Positions 1 through 8,164 are shown, counted from the first letter of the stretch. The stretch is 11,198 nt of DNA from Zygnema cylindricum (GCA_037447655.1 JBBHKE010001404.1:126001-137198); one strand, 5' to 3'. The notes: generated from the sequence alone by a model not told the origin. A program made the numbers and translations.

Positions 1-307
1 TTGTGTTATGGGCTTTTCATGTGATCTTCTTAAGATCGCTACTTTGATCAGCGACCGTTCGATCGTCCGAATCTGACGGTTTAAATAAAAAACACCTCAA
101 AATTCACAGAAAAAATGTTTTTTGTCCGATTTTTTTTCAAAATTTAGACATGCCGTTTAATTCTCTATCGATCGATGTGCAACTCAACACTGTTAACCTT
201 TTTTTTCATTTTTCGACCAATACAATATGGGTCTTAAGGGCATATTGTATGTTTTGCATACAATAGGCATACTGTATGGGCCTACTTTCACCTACTTTTG
301 AACTATG
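1..307 (+). mobile_element. hAT-like MITE copy 1, left part cut off by the window edge
   Basis: Position 1 aligns with 4475 of the full copy at 4217-4773, and similarity continues to the right end at 307. Roughly 258 bp of its left end should therefore lie outside the window. The right terminus is CCTACTTTTGAACTATG, the inverse of the left terminus seen in the complete copies. It is followed by CTACAAAC (308-315), a hAT-type 8-bp target sequence with T at position 2 and A at position 7. There is no transposase reading frame, so it is non-autonomous. Internal short palindromes such as TATTGTATG/CATACAATA sit near the right end. Confidence 0.85.
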
Positions 308-315
308 CTACAAAC

Positions 316-797
316 CATTGTTGTTCAAATCGCGCGATTTTTTCCTTTTTTCCGATTAAAACGTATAATTCGTGACTTTTGAATAAATCAGAAAAAAACG
401 CGATGTACTTTCTGTCCGGTAAACTGAACGGATGATTTACAGTAAATGTACGGTATGTACAGTAACTGTACGGTTTTGTACCAAAAAAGTACGGAATTTG
501 ACTAAAAGATACGTTGCACTTCGTAGTACTTTCTGTCCGGTAAACTGAACAGTAATTTAACGGGAAACTTACGGAATTGTAGCAAAATTGTACGGACTAT
601 GACGAAAAGAGACGGGAACTGTACGAGAAATTTACAAACTGCGGGATATGTAAATTTTATTTTTGTTTACATGTACGGAATAGAACGGAGGAAAATTCAT
701 TAATGATTTTTACTATTTTTACAAAAGGTTCAATGCGTTTGTTACGTATAGTTTGTCGCGATTAAATTGTTCGCACTAAACGTCGTGAACAACTATG
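316..797 (+). mobile_element. Second inverted-repeat element (482 bp), unrelated interior, between the two hAT-like copies
   Basis: Begins CATTGTTGTTCA and ends TGAACAACTATG, an 11/12 terminal inverted repeat. It is flanked by CTACAAAC (308-315) and CTACAAAT (798-805), a 7/8 matching 8-bp duplication of hAT type. The first base pairs (CAT...ATG) resemble those of the neighbouring hAT-like copies, but the interior does not. Inside are a perfect 25-bp direct repeat (405-429 and 526-550) and many TGTACGG/GTACGG motifs. There is no coding capacity. The short inverted repeat makes this less certain than the neighbours. Confidence 0.55.
405..550 (+). repeat. 25-bp perfect direct repeat, 121 bp apart
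   Basis: Positions 405-429 and 526-550 are identical (core TTTCTGTCCGGTAAACTGAA). The sequence between and after them is rich in GTACGG, so the element may have grown by internal duplication. Confidence 0.85.
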
Positions 798-805
798 CTA
801 CAAAT

Positions 806-1229
806 CATAGTTCAAAAGTAGGCGTTTTTATGGTAGGCCTTTGGTAAGCGCACAAAACTTGGCACAAAACTCATGTAGAGTATGGGTGTGCGTTGTGCAC
901 ACTTTTGTACGAGCTTACGAATCTAACGTATGATCATAGTACAGCGCACACCACTGGACGAAATTTGAGCGATCTGACATAGCGTAGGATGAGTTGTGTT
1001 ACGGTAATACCTCAAAACTCACAGATTTTACTTTTTTTGTCCAAATGTTTTTCAAAATTTAGACATGACGTTTAATTCTCTATCGATCGATGTGCAACTC
1101 AACCCTGTTACTATTATTTTTCAGTTTGCGGCCAATACAATATGGTTCTTAACCCTTAAGGTCATATTGTATGTTTTACATACAATAGGCATATTGTATG
1201 GGGCTACTTTCACCTACTTTTGAACTATG
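806..1229 (+). mobile_element. hAT-like MITE copy 2 (424 bp, internally deleted)
   Basis: Both ends are present: CATAGTTCAAAAGTAGG at the left and its exact inverse CCTACTTTTGAACTATG at the right, a perfect 17-bp terminal inverted repeat. Flanks are CTACAAAT (798-805) and CTACAAAC (1230-1237), 7 of 8 identical and fitting the hAT pattern nTnnnnAn. Compared with the 557-bp copy at 4217-4773 it lacks two internal blocks around 985-1010, where the GATC-rich palindromic segment should be. Same orientation as copies 1 and 3. Confidence 0.88.
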
Positions 1230-1371
1230 CTACAAACAAAATGGACAAACAGTAGGGGAAGAACAAAAAAAAATTAAAAACATTTTTTCTTGCGGTTTTT
1301 GCCCATCTCATAGCCTATTCCCACCGGAAAAAAAAACACTTCCGCAACAGACGTACGTTCGAATAATGTAC

Positions 1372-1419
1372 GGCTTTCCGAGAACCGACTTTGTAGATTT
1401 CGAAAGTTCTCGGAAAGCC
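1372..1419. repeat. Perfect 14-bp inverted repeat with 20-nt loop
   Basis: GGCTTTCCGAGAAC at 1372-1385 pairs with GTTCTCGGAAAGCC at 1406-1419. GTA/TAC just outside extends the stem with a one-base bulge. It could be a hairpin or the ends of a very small element, but no flanking duplication is clear. Confidence 0.8.
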
Positions 1420-2027
1420 TACAAATGACCTTGCTCAAAATATTGCGCGATGTAGAAGTAGGGTAAAAGTATCGTATTTCTGTGAATCAGACCAACGGTA
1501 ACCCGAAAAGCTGACTAAGCAAACACAGCATTCGAACGGCTATTTCATTGTTCCCGTGCGAAAAATTAGTCCAAGCTAAACCCTAAATGTTTGAAAATGT
1601 GCAGGTTTGTTTTCGCGCCTATGTTTTATGACGTCGAAGCGTGTGACGTGTCATGTGACACCTTCAATCGGAGTTACGTCCCAAAATTTTGGTGTGAACA
1701 AGACCCGTTTTCCGATGACTTTTCGGAAAATCATCGGAATGGGCAAAAAGTTACAAATGCTCCGGTGGGTATACGCTATGAGCTTGTTGTGGGGATCTGT
1801 TGCCAGAATGTGAAAATGCCAAAATGAACTAATCAGTGTCCATTTTGCGACGGCTCAAAAATATTATATATTAGAGTTTTCAGGAGCAGTTTTGGTGTAT
1901 CCTGTCTTATTTATTTTCATTAAAAACGACACTCGACATGAAAATAGAGGTCCGAGAAATTTCCTGCGTTTGTACCAATCATTGAGCTTTTCACGGTCTC
2001 CTTTGGAGATCTCGAAAAAAACAACGG

Positions 2028-2048
2028 TCAGGGATGACGCATCCCTGA
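2028..2048. repeat. Perfect 9-bp inverted repeat with 3-nt loop
   Basis: TCAGGGATG (2028-2036), loop ACG, then CATCCCTGA (2040-2048). It is a compact hairpin of unknown meaning; no T-run follows it that would make it a terminator. Confidence 0.8.
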
Positions 2049-2162
2049 ACCCTAGGGCTATATTTTACTGTGGCAGAATGCAGAAGTACATTCACTCACC
2101 AATAGTGCGAAACGAAATTCAGGTCGAAAGTTAAAGTAATAAGCGTACATTATGATACGTGA

Positions 2163-2177
2163 TTTTTTTTTTTTTTT
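2163..2177 (-). repeat. Run of 15 T on + (poly-A on -)
   Basis: An uninterrupted T15. Read on the minus strand it is a poly-A stretch just downstream of the possible minus-strand retroelement relic, so it could be the tail of a retroposed copy. A slippage-generated homopolymer is equally possible, since A/T runs are common in this window. Confidence 0.9.
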
Positions 2178-2223
2178 ATATCCACACCCGCGCTCTGACA
2201 CGTTTCAAATAGATTAATGGCAG

Positions 2224-3042
2224 TTAAGAATCTGTTAGGAAGCTTAAATACAGAAGGCCACGCGTAAGAGGACTGTGGATCCACTGGCATGTTTTATGGC
2301 CATGATTTAGGGCATCTGTACTGGATCGTACAAAATGTACACAAAGTGAAAGTGCTAAATGACTTGAAGAACGCAAGTGGTGACCTTTTGTCCAAAACGA
2401 CAAAGGGAAAACCCGTAAGAAGTCTTTGATGAAGTGACTTCGAATGTTGCCCAGGGCGAGTTCCCACTTTGGATAATAAAACAAAGTACACCGACAAGAT
2501 TTCAATAAGAGCGACGTGTGAGTCATGTGTAGGTACACGTCAGCCATATTGTGTTTAATGAACCTTCTCTGTATCCTACGGTAATATACTTTGTTAGAGT
2601 TGAAGCTCTCTCTTTTGGTTTTCTTCCTATTGTACGGTGCTGTACCTTTTTTTCCGGAACTGTCTCCGTACAATTCGGTCTAACCGAAGCAGTTGATGTT
2701 GTCAGACCCGATCTCTACCGCAAGCTGCGCCGCAAATCCTGGAGTGGAATCGATCTCTCCCAGCGCCAAAAGTCGTATTCAAGCTGCCAGCTCATTAGTC
2801 CAGTGACCTTTTGTGAACATATGTCCGCTGATTGGACTATGGAATGATTCCACAATCTCCGCTTGACTAGCCGAAAACTCATGTGTCGACGGTTGAAAAG
2901 AACAGCTGTCAATTGTACTCATTTCTGATGGCGTGGTTTCCATCGTCCAGAATCCGAAAGGCGTTCGCTTCTGCCGATTTGTCTGCGGAAATCCTAGCCG
3001 TCCGTTTCCTGCCCTGAGGGCGGCACTCCCGTCACGCCACAT
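2224..3042 (-). pseudogene. Possible decayed retroelement polyprotein, minus strand (unassigned)
   Basis: This stretch is more GC-balanced than its surroundings and has long minus-strand open frames in shifting phases (2779-3042, 2715-2912, 2224-2673), as a frameshifted relic would. At about 2845-2720 the minus frame reads VQSADICSQKVTG and later FWRWERSIPLQDL. This is reminiscent of the NPADxxSRG...W..GPxFL segment after the RNase H of BEL/Pao polyproteins. Further on, 2497-2294 has a CTFC pair such as an integrase zinc finger might leave. A second frame reads HMFTKG, which could equally suggest a copia-type tail. I cannot decide between these, and chance resemblance is possible. Confidence 0.22.
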
Positions 3043-3206
3043 TCCGGGTCATTACGATGTCGTTCAGGGCGATGGAAAGACCACAAAACAACAAAACAAC
3101 GTTGGGGGAATTCGTACGATAGCGGTGACATACTGGACGTGCTACAAATTTTACCGCGTGTGTACTTTATGTTAAAGGAAAAATCTGCAAAGAAAATTCG
3201 ATCTGA

Positions 3207-3407
3207 TGCGGATTACACCTGCCACGGTATCCTGAAATCCAGTGGATCTGGCAGGATCCAGCCTGGCTATCTCATCCTAGCCGCCTGGGGATCCTCGCCC
3301 GAGGGCTCGGCTCCATCGAGGCACTTATCAGTCAAAGTCGCAAGCGCGAGGAAAAGATGGTAGGGCCATGGAAAGAATCGGCCCGATTTTTCGGCTCGCT
3401 TTCGTAA
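3207..3407 (+). other. GC-rich island with a stop-to-stop open frame of 66 codons
   Basis: The stretch from about 3220 to 3400 is clearly more GC-rich than its neighbours. On the + strand an open frame without a start codon ends at TAA (3405-3407) and reads, among others, LGILARGLGSIEALISQ and VGPWKESARFFGSLS. Composition and residue mix look protein-like, but I recognise no family. Other frames are also open, so it may be a relic exon or a fragment of an old mobile element. Confidence 0.25.
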
Positions 3408-3462
3408 AGAAGAAACAAAAATATTTGACAACTTTTTTTTGTATGACTATTTTAGTACTATA

Positions 3463-4001
3463 CACCGCCAATCGTTATTAGCGTGTAAGTTTTTTTAGCG
3501 TATAAAAATAATTACCGTGGTGTACGCTATTTAAGAATTTGAAAATTTTGGAAAAAATCATACATTCTAATTGTTTGGTTATGGTAATTTGGATCTTTGA
3601 AAAAAAAAATGTCGGTCGCAAACATGTTTACACTAATATAGGTTTCCGTACAAAATCTGACAAATCTTACACAAATCGTACATTCACACAGTCGAAACGC
3701 GGCTGTCGGACGAATATGTGCGAGCGGGATTTTTTTATGACCTGGTTTTTTTTCCATTTTAGAACGCACAATCTCATGCGTCCGCGGTTACTAAAACTAA
3801 TTTATTGTACTTTTTAATTTAAAAAGGTACATTTATGTACGGTCTGACACTGACCGTACACCACTCTATTTAAGAGACAACGTACAGAAAATAACCCTAA
3901 ATAGAATAAAGAAAAAAATAGAATGAACTACGCTAATGGAGAATAAAAAAAAAAAAGCGGGACGGAATTAGTGTACACAACGCTAATAACGATTGGCGAT
4001 G
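3463..4001 (+). mobile_element. TA-flanked inverted-repeat MITE, member 1 (539 bp)
   Basis: Terminal inverted repeats of 21 bp (3463-3483 and 3981-4001) differ at one position: CACCGCCAATCG... against CATCGCCAATCG... . TA dinucleotides lie directly outside (3461-3462 and 4002-4003), the target duplication expected for Tc1/mariner-type cut-and-paste elements. The left subterminal 60-70 bp match the inverse of the right end of the 215-bp element at 5610-5824. The interior matches parts of 4929-5536, for example the GTACAAAATCTG segment and the ATGTACGGTC...CTATTTAA segment. No transposase. Confidence 0.85.
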
Positions 4002-4190
4002 TAGTAGGCGTTTCAAAAATTTTCTTGGGACGCTTAACTTTTAGCTTCGCAACAGCGTAAAACATTATGGAAATTATCCCAGTGTTGCGTATCTTACTGA
4101 AAGTATCCGTACAATACTTGAATATCGATTGAGACCGATATAAGCGATTCGTCTATGCGCGGTATTGCAAAGGTTTGCCATTCGATATCA

Positions 4191-4216
4191 CACCGTGAAT
4201 CGCTATTTCTATCAAA
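4191..4216 (+). mobile_element. Decayed left end of a fourth TA-family element, interrupted by the hAT-like copy
   Basis: CACCGTGAATCGCTATT at 4191-4207 matches the family terminus CACCGCGAATCGTTATT at 15 of 17 positions, though the TA expected in front is CA. Beyond the hAT-like insertion (4217-4773) the sequence from 4782 (ATAACACTAATTCACC) again resembles the family subterminal region (ATAAAAATAATTACC). This indicates that the older element was split by the insertion. No right partner could be assigned. Confidence 0.5.
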
Positions 4217-4773
4217 CATAGTTCAAAAGTAGGCGTTTTTATGGTAGGCCTTTGGTAGGCGCACAAAACTTGGCACAAAACTCGCGTAGCGTAGGCATAC
4301 TGTTTGAGTGTGCGTTGTGCACACCCCTGTATGAGCGTACGAACCTGGCGTATGATGATAGTACAGCGCACGCCTCCGGACAGATTTTTTTAGCGAAGTG
4401 ACACGGCGTAGGATGACATTCCGCGGGAAAAAAAACCCGGAAAAAAAAAACGCGGATGTAAGTTCTATCGTAAGTTGTGTTATGGGCTTTTCATGTGATC
4501 TTCTTAGATCGCTACTTTGATCAACGACCGTCAGATCGTCTAAATCTGACGGTTTAAATAAAAAGTCGCTCAAAACTCATAGAAAAAAACTTTTTTGTCC
4601 GATTTTTTTTTCAAATTTAGACATGACGTTTAATTGATCTATGTGCAACTCAACCTTGTTACTATTTTATTTCATTTTGCAGCCAATACAATATGGGTCT
4701 TAAGGGTATATTCTATTTTTTACATACAATAGGCATATTGTATGGGTGTACTTGCACCTACTTTTGAACTATG
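4217..4773 (+). mobile_element. hAT-like MITE copy 3 (557 bp, fullest copy)
   Basis: Termini CATAGTTCAAAAGTAGG and CCTACTTTTGAACTATG are perfect inverse copies (17 bp). Flanks CTATCAAA (4209-4216) and GTATCAAA (4774-4781) agree at 7 of 8 bases and fit the hAT duplication pattern nTnnnnAn. The interior has a palindrome-rich part (GTGTGCGTTGTGCACAC; GATCTTCTTAGATC; GCGGG...CCCGG with A-runs near 4430). It carries no transposase, so it must have been mobilised in trans. Its flank sequence differs from that of copies 1 and 2, which confirms the element borders independently. Confidence 0.9.
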
Positions 4774-4781
4774 GTATCAAA

Positions 4782-4926
4782 CTATCCATAACACTAATTC
4801 ACCGCCCCAAGATTTTGACCCTCGAACCAAAAATAGAATTAATAATCATATTTTTTCCTTTACGCTAATAAAGATACGGTTTAAATTAGTGTCCGTTACT
4901 CTAGTTTCGAGGGTTTTCTAGGAGTC
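4782..4926. other. Spacer with an imperfect inverted pair
   Basis: Between the hAT-like copy and the 608-bp TA element. ACCCTCGAACC (about 4818-4828) is roughly inverse to TTTCGAGGGTTTT (about 4905-4917). It probably continues the decayed TA-family element that starts at 4191. Confidence 0.4.
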
Positions 4927-4928
4927 TA

Positions 4929-5536
4929 CACCGTGAAACGTAATTAGAGTAAAAAAACAAAAAATAAACAATTAGAATTATGAACTCTAATTTGTGTGAT
5001 AGAGCTTTTTCATAGAGGAGGTTTACTCTAATTTTTTTAAGTACTCTATATTGGGTTATGCCGGCAATAAATTTCCGCGCTGTAATTATGAACACTAAAT
5101 TACGTAGGCGTACAAAATCTGTCAGTCCGTATAGTTTTGACGTCATTATGACGTTATTACTATTTGTCGCGCTGAATGCCAGTTATTGTTCACACTGACG
5201 ACGATGAGTTAATTAATGACGAGGACGAGAGTTATGCGAACGACTTTTTTTCGATGTGATTAATTTTTTGTTTAGTGTGACTTCACGTGCGAGCTTGGTT
5301 CTATTAAATCATTATTTGTACCTTTTTACTTATAAATGTACAATTTTGCACGGTCGGACGTCGTCCGTACTCCATACTATTTAAATCGAACATATATTAG
5401 AATTTTTTACGCTAATTAAAACTTACCATAAATAGCATATTGAAAATTTTAGAATCATTTACTCTATTTAAGGTGATAAAGTCGAAATTTAGGGCGACCG
5501 AATTAGCGTTATTTACTCTTACTACGATTCGCAGTG
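4929..5536 (+). mobile_element. TA-flanked inverted-repeat MITE, member 2 (608 bp)
   Basis: The left end CACCGTGAAACGTAATTAGA and the inverse of the right end CACTGCGAATCGTAGTAAGA agree at about 21 of the first 27 positions. TA flanks both sides (4927-4928 and 5537-5538). The interior aligns in order with the element at 3463-4001: GTACAAAATCTG near 5110, TTTGTACCTTTTTACTT near 5316, and GCACGGTCGGACGTCGTCCGTAC near 5347. The long interior segment near 5130-5290 is richer in G and C but has no open frame of note. Confidence 0.7.
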
Positions 5537-5609
5537 TAGTGTAAGAAATTGGTCAGTGTCCCATAAAACTTAAAAACTGTTATACTTTCGTTTCTATTCA
5601 CGTCCGGTA

Positions 5610-5824
5610 CACCGCGAATCGTTATTAGCGTATTGAACGCTAATTAGGTTCCACCAAATTTTTCCCAAATTATCAAATAGAGTTATCCATTCTATTTAAA
5701 AAAACCATAATTTCTAATTAGAGTAGACGATTTCTTTGAAAATTCCAAATTCCCAATTAGCGTTGATAACGGTAATTATTCTTATACGCTAAAAAAACTT
5801 CTACGCTAATAACGATTCGCGGTG
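5610..5824 (-). mobile_element. TA-flanked inverted-repeat MITE, member 3 (215 bp, perfect 21-bp ends)
   Basis: The ends 5610-5630 and 5804-5824 are exact 21-bp inverse copies beginning CACCGCGAATCG. TA lies outside on both sides (5608-5609, 5825-5826), within GTAC-like flanks. The right end read inverted matches the left end of the 539-bp element for roughly 65 bp (including GTTTTTTTAGCGTATAA and AATAATTACCG), so this is a short deletion derivative in the opposite orientation. Its perfect ends suggest it is the youngest member here. Confidence 0.9.
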
Positions 5825-5982
5825 TACTATACTATATTCTGGCACTATTTTTCCGTATAGGCGTACATAAGAAGTGTCAGAAAACGGCGTCGACAGGAGA
5901 AAAAATGTGGCGTCGACACGTGCACTCAGATTTGGTTCCTAGTCATTAAGACGGCGCAAAATCGCGCGAACCTGTTCTCGCA

Positions 5983-6009
5983 TGTTCACACGTCGACTAT
6001 GTGTGAACA
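5983..6009. repeat. 9-bp inverted repeat with 9-nt loop
   Basis: TGTTCACAC (5983-5991) is an exact inverse of GTGTGAACA (6001-6009), with GTCGAC in the loop region. Function unknown. Confidence 0.8.
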
Positions 6010-6143
6010 CAAGCTATATCGGCTACATTAAGGGAACGAGTATCCAAATTAGTATTAGATGTAGAAATTGGCGCTGATTTTTTGTTGGCGTTACGCCCTT
6101 TGAATCCAAAGTAATAGAGCTAATACCAGCTCTAGCGAGTAGT

Positions 6144-6154
6144 TACACGGTGTA
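6144..6154. repeat. TACACGGTGTA palindrome, possible TA-element excision footprint
   Basis: The 11-bp odd palindrome equals TA-CAC, one base, GTG-TA. These are the outer bases of the TA-flanked family (TA-CACCG...CGGTG-TA), as an imprecise excision could leave. Short palindromes also arise by chance, so this is a suggestion only. Confidence 0.3.
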
Positions 6155-6690
6155 GTCCTCTTTTAAAAAGGCTAAGAATACGTTATATCTTATATTTATT
6201 TCTTTATGCACCTTCATAAAAACGTAAACTGGGTGCTCCTAGTCGATACGAAGCGCTAAAGTCCCCCCTTACCATGTACCACGTGCACGAATCGAATTCA
6301 AACCTACAACGACACTATTTGATTGGATAGGCATTCTGCGCCTACGAGGTTTATAAAATCGACCATCATCCCGTATATTCGTTTGTTTAAGTTCGATACG
6401 CTACCATTGGACCATCTAAACCCGAATCCTCACCGAATCCTCCATAGAAGCCTCCTCTCTCCCACCCACTCTCGCTCGAACTTTTCGAATTCGAATGATA
6501 GCGTACTAGATTTTTTCCACTTATTGCCGAAAAGGAATTTGTTGGTCTCGGAGCGATATATCGGACCCCTTGACCATTTGATAACAAATAACTATCGGTA
6601 TCGGTGTTATCGCGATAAATTTCTTGCCGGTACACAACACTAGTTACTACAATTGCCACAGTTGTATGCAGAATCTGATTTGGTGTGCTA

Positions 6691-7840
6691 TCGAGGGTGT
6701 GTTATCAGGAGATGTTTGGAAACTAGGTAAGGGGAAGAGAGATAGGGAAGGGAGATTAGAAAGTACCGGAACAATCAGACTTATGTACTTAGATAATTTA
6801 ACCGAATAGGTTAAGTTATGCCCGACGCTTTCTGAATAAGCTGTAACAACTTGATCAATAGGGCTATTTATTTTGTGTCATTCGCTACAGATGGGACGAG
6901 ACAGGAAGAGAAAGTTGCAGGTAAAACTCGAAATAATACAGAAAACCGTAATTATATCACACTTTTGTGCTCAAAAATAGGCCAAGAGGCCACAGAAAGG
7001 CCCCCCTTGACGAGAGAAACTAGACCACTCTCCGTCGAAAACAATAAAACCAGAGAACATTTAATATTAGAGTCCGTTAAAGGCATTTGAAACACCGACT
7101 TAAAGAAATACCCAATCCGGAGAGAAAACCAACAAAGTCCGAATTTTGTGTACCACCACCTCATTATTCCACAGGTGGCCATCCCAAACTGATGAGGTGA
7201 AAATAATACCTAGAATGAGGTGGGAATATAGGGAGAACCTTTCCAAATGGCTTTATAACAAATTCCAAAACTAAATATGTGAACACATCACAAACCCATT
7301 GGGAAAAAAAATCCATTAGCGAATGGGAAACATACACAGAAGAATAAGACAACCGTGACATGTACGCTGGTGGCAAAACATCGCAGAATAGGACAAAAAC
7401 CATGCGAGAGCGTCCAATTGGTGGAGAGAGATGAGAAAGTCGATAAAGCCTCAATAGAAGAAACTCTATTTCTAGGGCTCCAAGGGTTCAACAAAAGTGT
7501 GTTTAAGGGGGAGAAAGGGATAGTAGGGGAGGGATGGAGGACTTAGTGGGGATTGACTGTATAAAGAGATGGAAGATAAGGAGAGGAAGGAGAAGGGATT
7601 TAAGGCAGGAAAAGGATAGTTTTGTGGTAACTTATATGGGACCAAAACTTGCGGTGTACACAGCGACAAATTTGGTGTTAATGTAACACCCGGACGGAAA
7701 AAGTCGAGGGTAAAAAAATAAAAGTTGTCTGAATTCAGCAAAGGAAAGAAAATGGAACGAATCCAAAACGCAAGATTCCCATTTCCCTTGTTTAATACGG
7801 CGTACAATGTACCAAAAATAAATGGTACAAAATTGGGATT
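6691..7840. other. Intergenic, purine-rich on + toward 7600; no supported gene
   Basis: Several short open frames occur on both strands (for example 7104-7274 on +, reading RMRWEYRENLSKW), but none matches a family or has supporting context. A 10-bp inverted pair CCACCTCATT (7156-7165) and AATGAGGTGG (7214-7223) is present. From about 7500 to 7610 the + strand is strongly purine-rich. Confidence 0.5.
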
Positions 7841-7873
7841 CTCGAGTCAAAAGCGACTAACAACATTCCTTCA

Positions 7874-8115
7874 AATATCTTTTTTTTTTCCTTTTTCTTT
7901 TTGGTTTTTTTTTGTTGATGTTGTTGTGGTTCTTCTTTCTCCTTCTCTTCTCCAAATCACAATTTTTCGTAAAATACTCAATTTCATATGGTATACATCT
8001 TCCAAAAGAAAAAATGAAATCCGGGTACAATTTTCTCGAATATTTTTTCCGCTTCCGAGTAATCAACAAAAAAAAAGTTTTTTTCTCTCTCACTCTCTCC
8101 CACCCTCTCTATCTA
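7874..8115 (+). repeat. T/C-rich low-complexity block
   Basis: Long T runs and CT tracts on + (TTTTTTTTTTCC, TTCTTTCTCCTTCTCTTCTCC, CTCTCTCACTCTCTCCC). The long open frames across it on both strands are artefacts of low complexity. The block has the opposite strand bias to the purine-rich DNA just right of it. Confidence 0.75.
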
Positions 8116-8164
8116 GGACTCTCCACTCTATCTACGATTTTTCTATGTAGGTTTGTTGTCATCT

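Larger units (their letters stand above)
1230..2162. other. No recognisable gene; two perfect hairpins
   Basis: After the copy 2 target duplication the sequence is unique within the window. Short reading frames here (1591-1830, 1892-2134) show no family motif and overlap frames that are equally open, so I do not call them genes. A 14-bp-stem hairpin lies at 1372-1419 and a 9-bp-stem hairpin at 2028-2048. Confidence 0.6.
5827..6690. other. Intergenic, no recognisable gene
   Basis: Contains a direct repeat GGCGTCGACA (5886-5895, 5909-5918), a 9-bp-stem hairpin at 5983-6009, and a TACACGGTGTA palindrome at 6144-6154. Overlapping open frames on both strands at about 6323-6659 (106 codons + and 90 codons -) have no family motif. 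The minus one is Gly/Ser-rich because the + strand is C/T-rich there. I do not call either. Confidence 0.55.

Noticed and set aside
1591-1830. Two overlapping + frames of 78 and 68 codons
   Set aside because: No recognisable motif and mutual overlap in different frames; expected by chance at this length.
3856-3875. GTACACCACTCTATTTAAG inside the 539-bp element as another element end
   Set aside because: It resembles a terminus for only a few bases, lacks a paired inverse end with TA, and the same segment is part of the family interior at 5365-5390.
6323-6659. Overlapping open frames of 106 (+) and 90 (-) codons
   Set aside because: No domain or motif, both strands open at once, and the minus-strand Gly/Ser richness reflects C/T-rich + sequence rather than a protein family.
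7104-7274. Short + open frame with RMRWEYRENLSKW
   Set aside because: Looks protein-like by eye, but has no start, no family match, no splice evidence and only 56 codons.
7725-8150. A 141-codon + open frame
   Set aside because: It runs through T/C-rich low-complexity DNA and is dominated by Phe, Ser and Leu; its complement is Lys/Arg-rich. Typical artefact.
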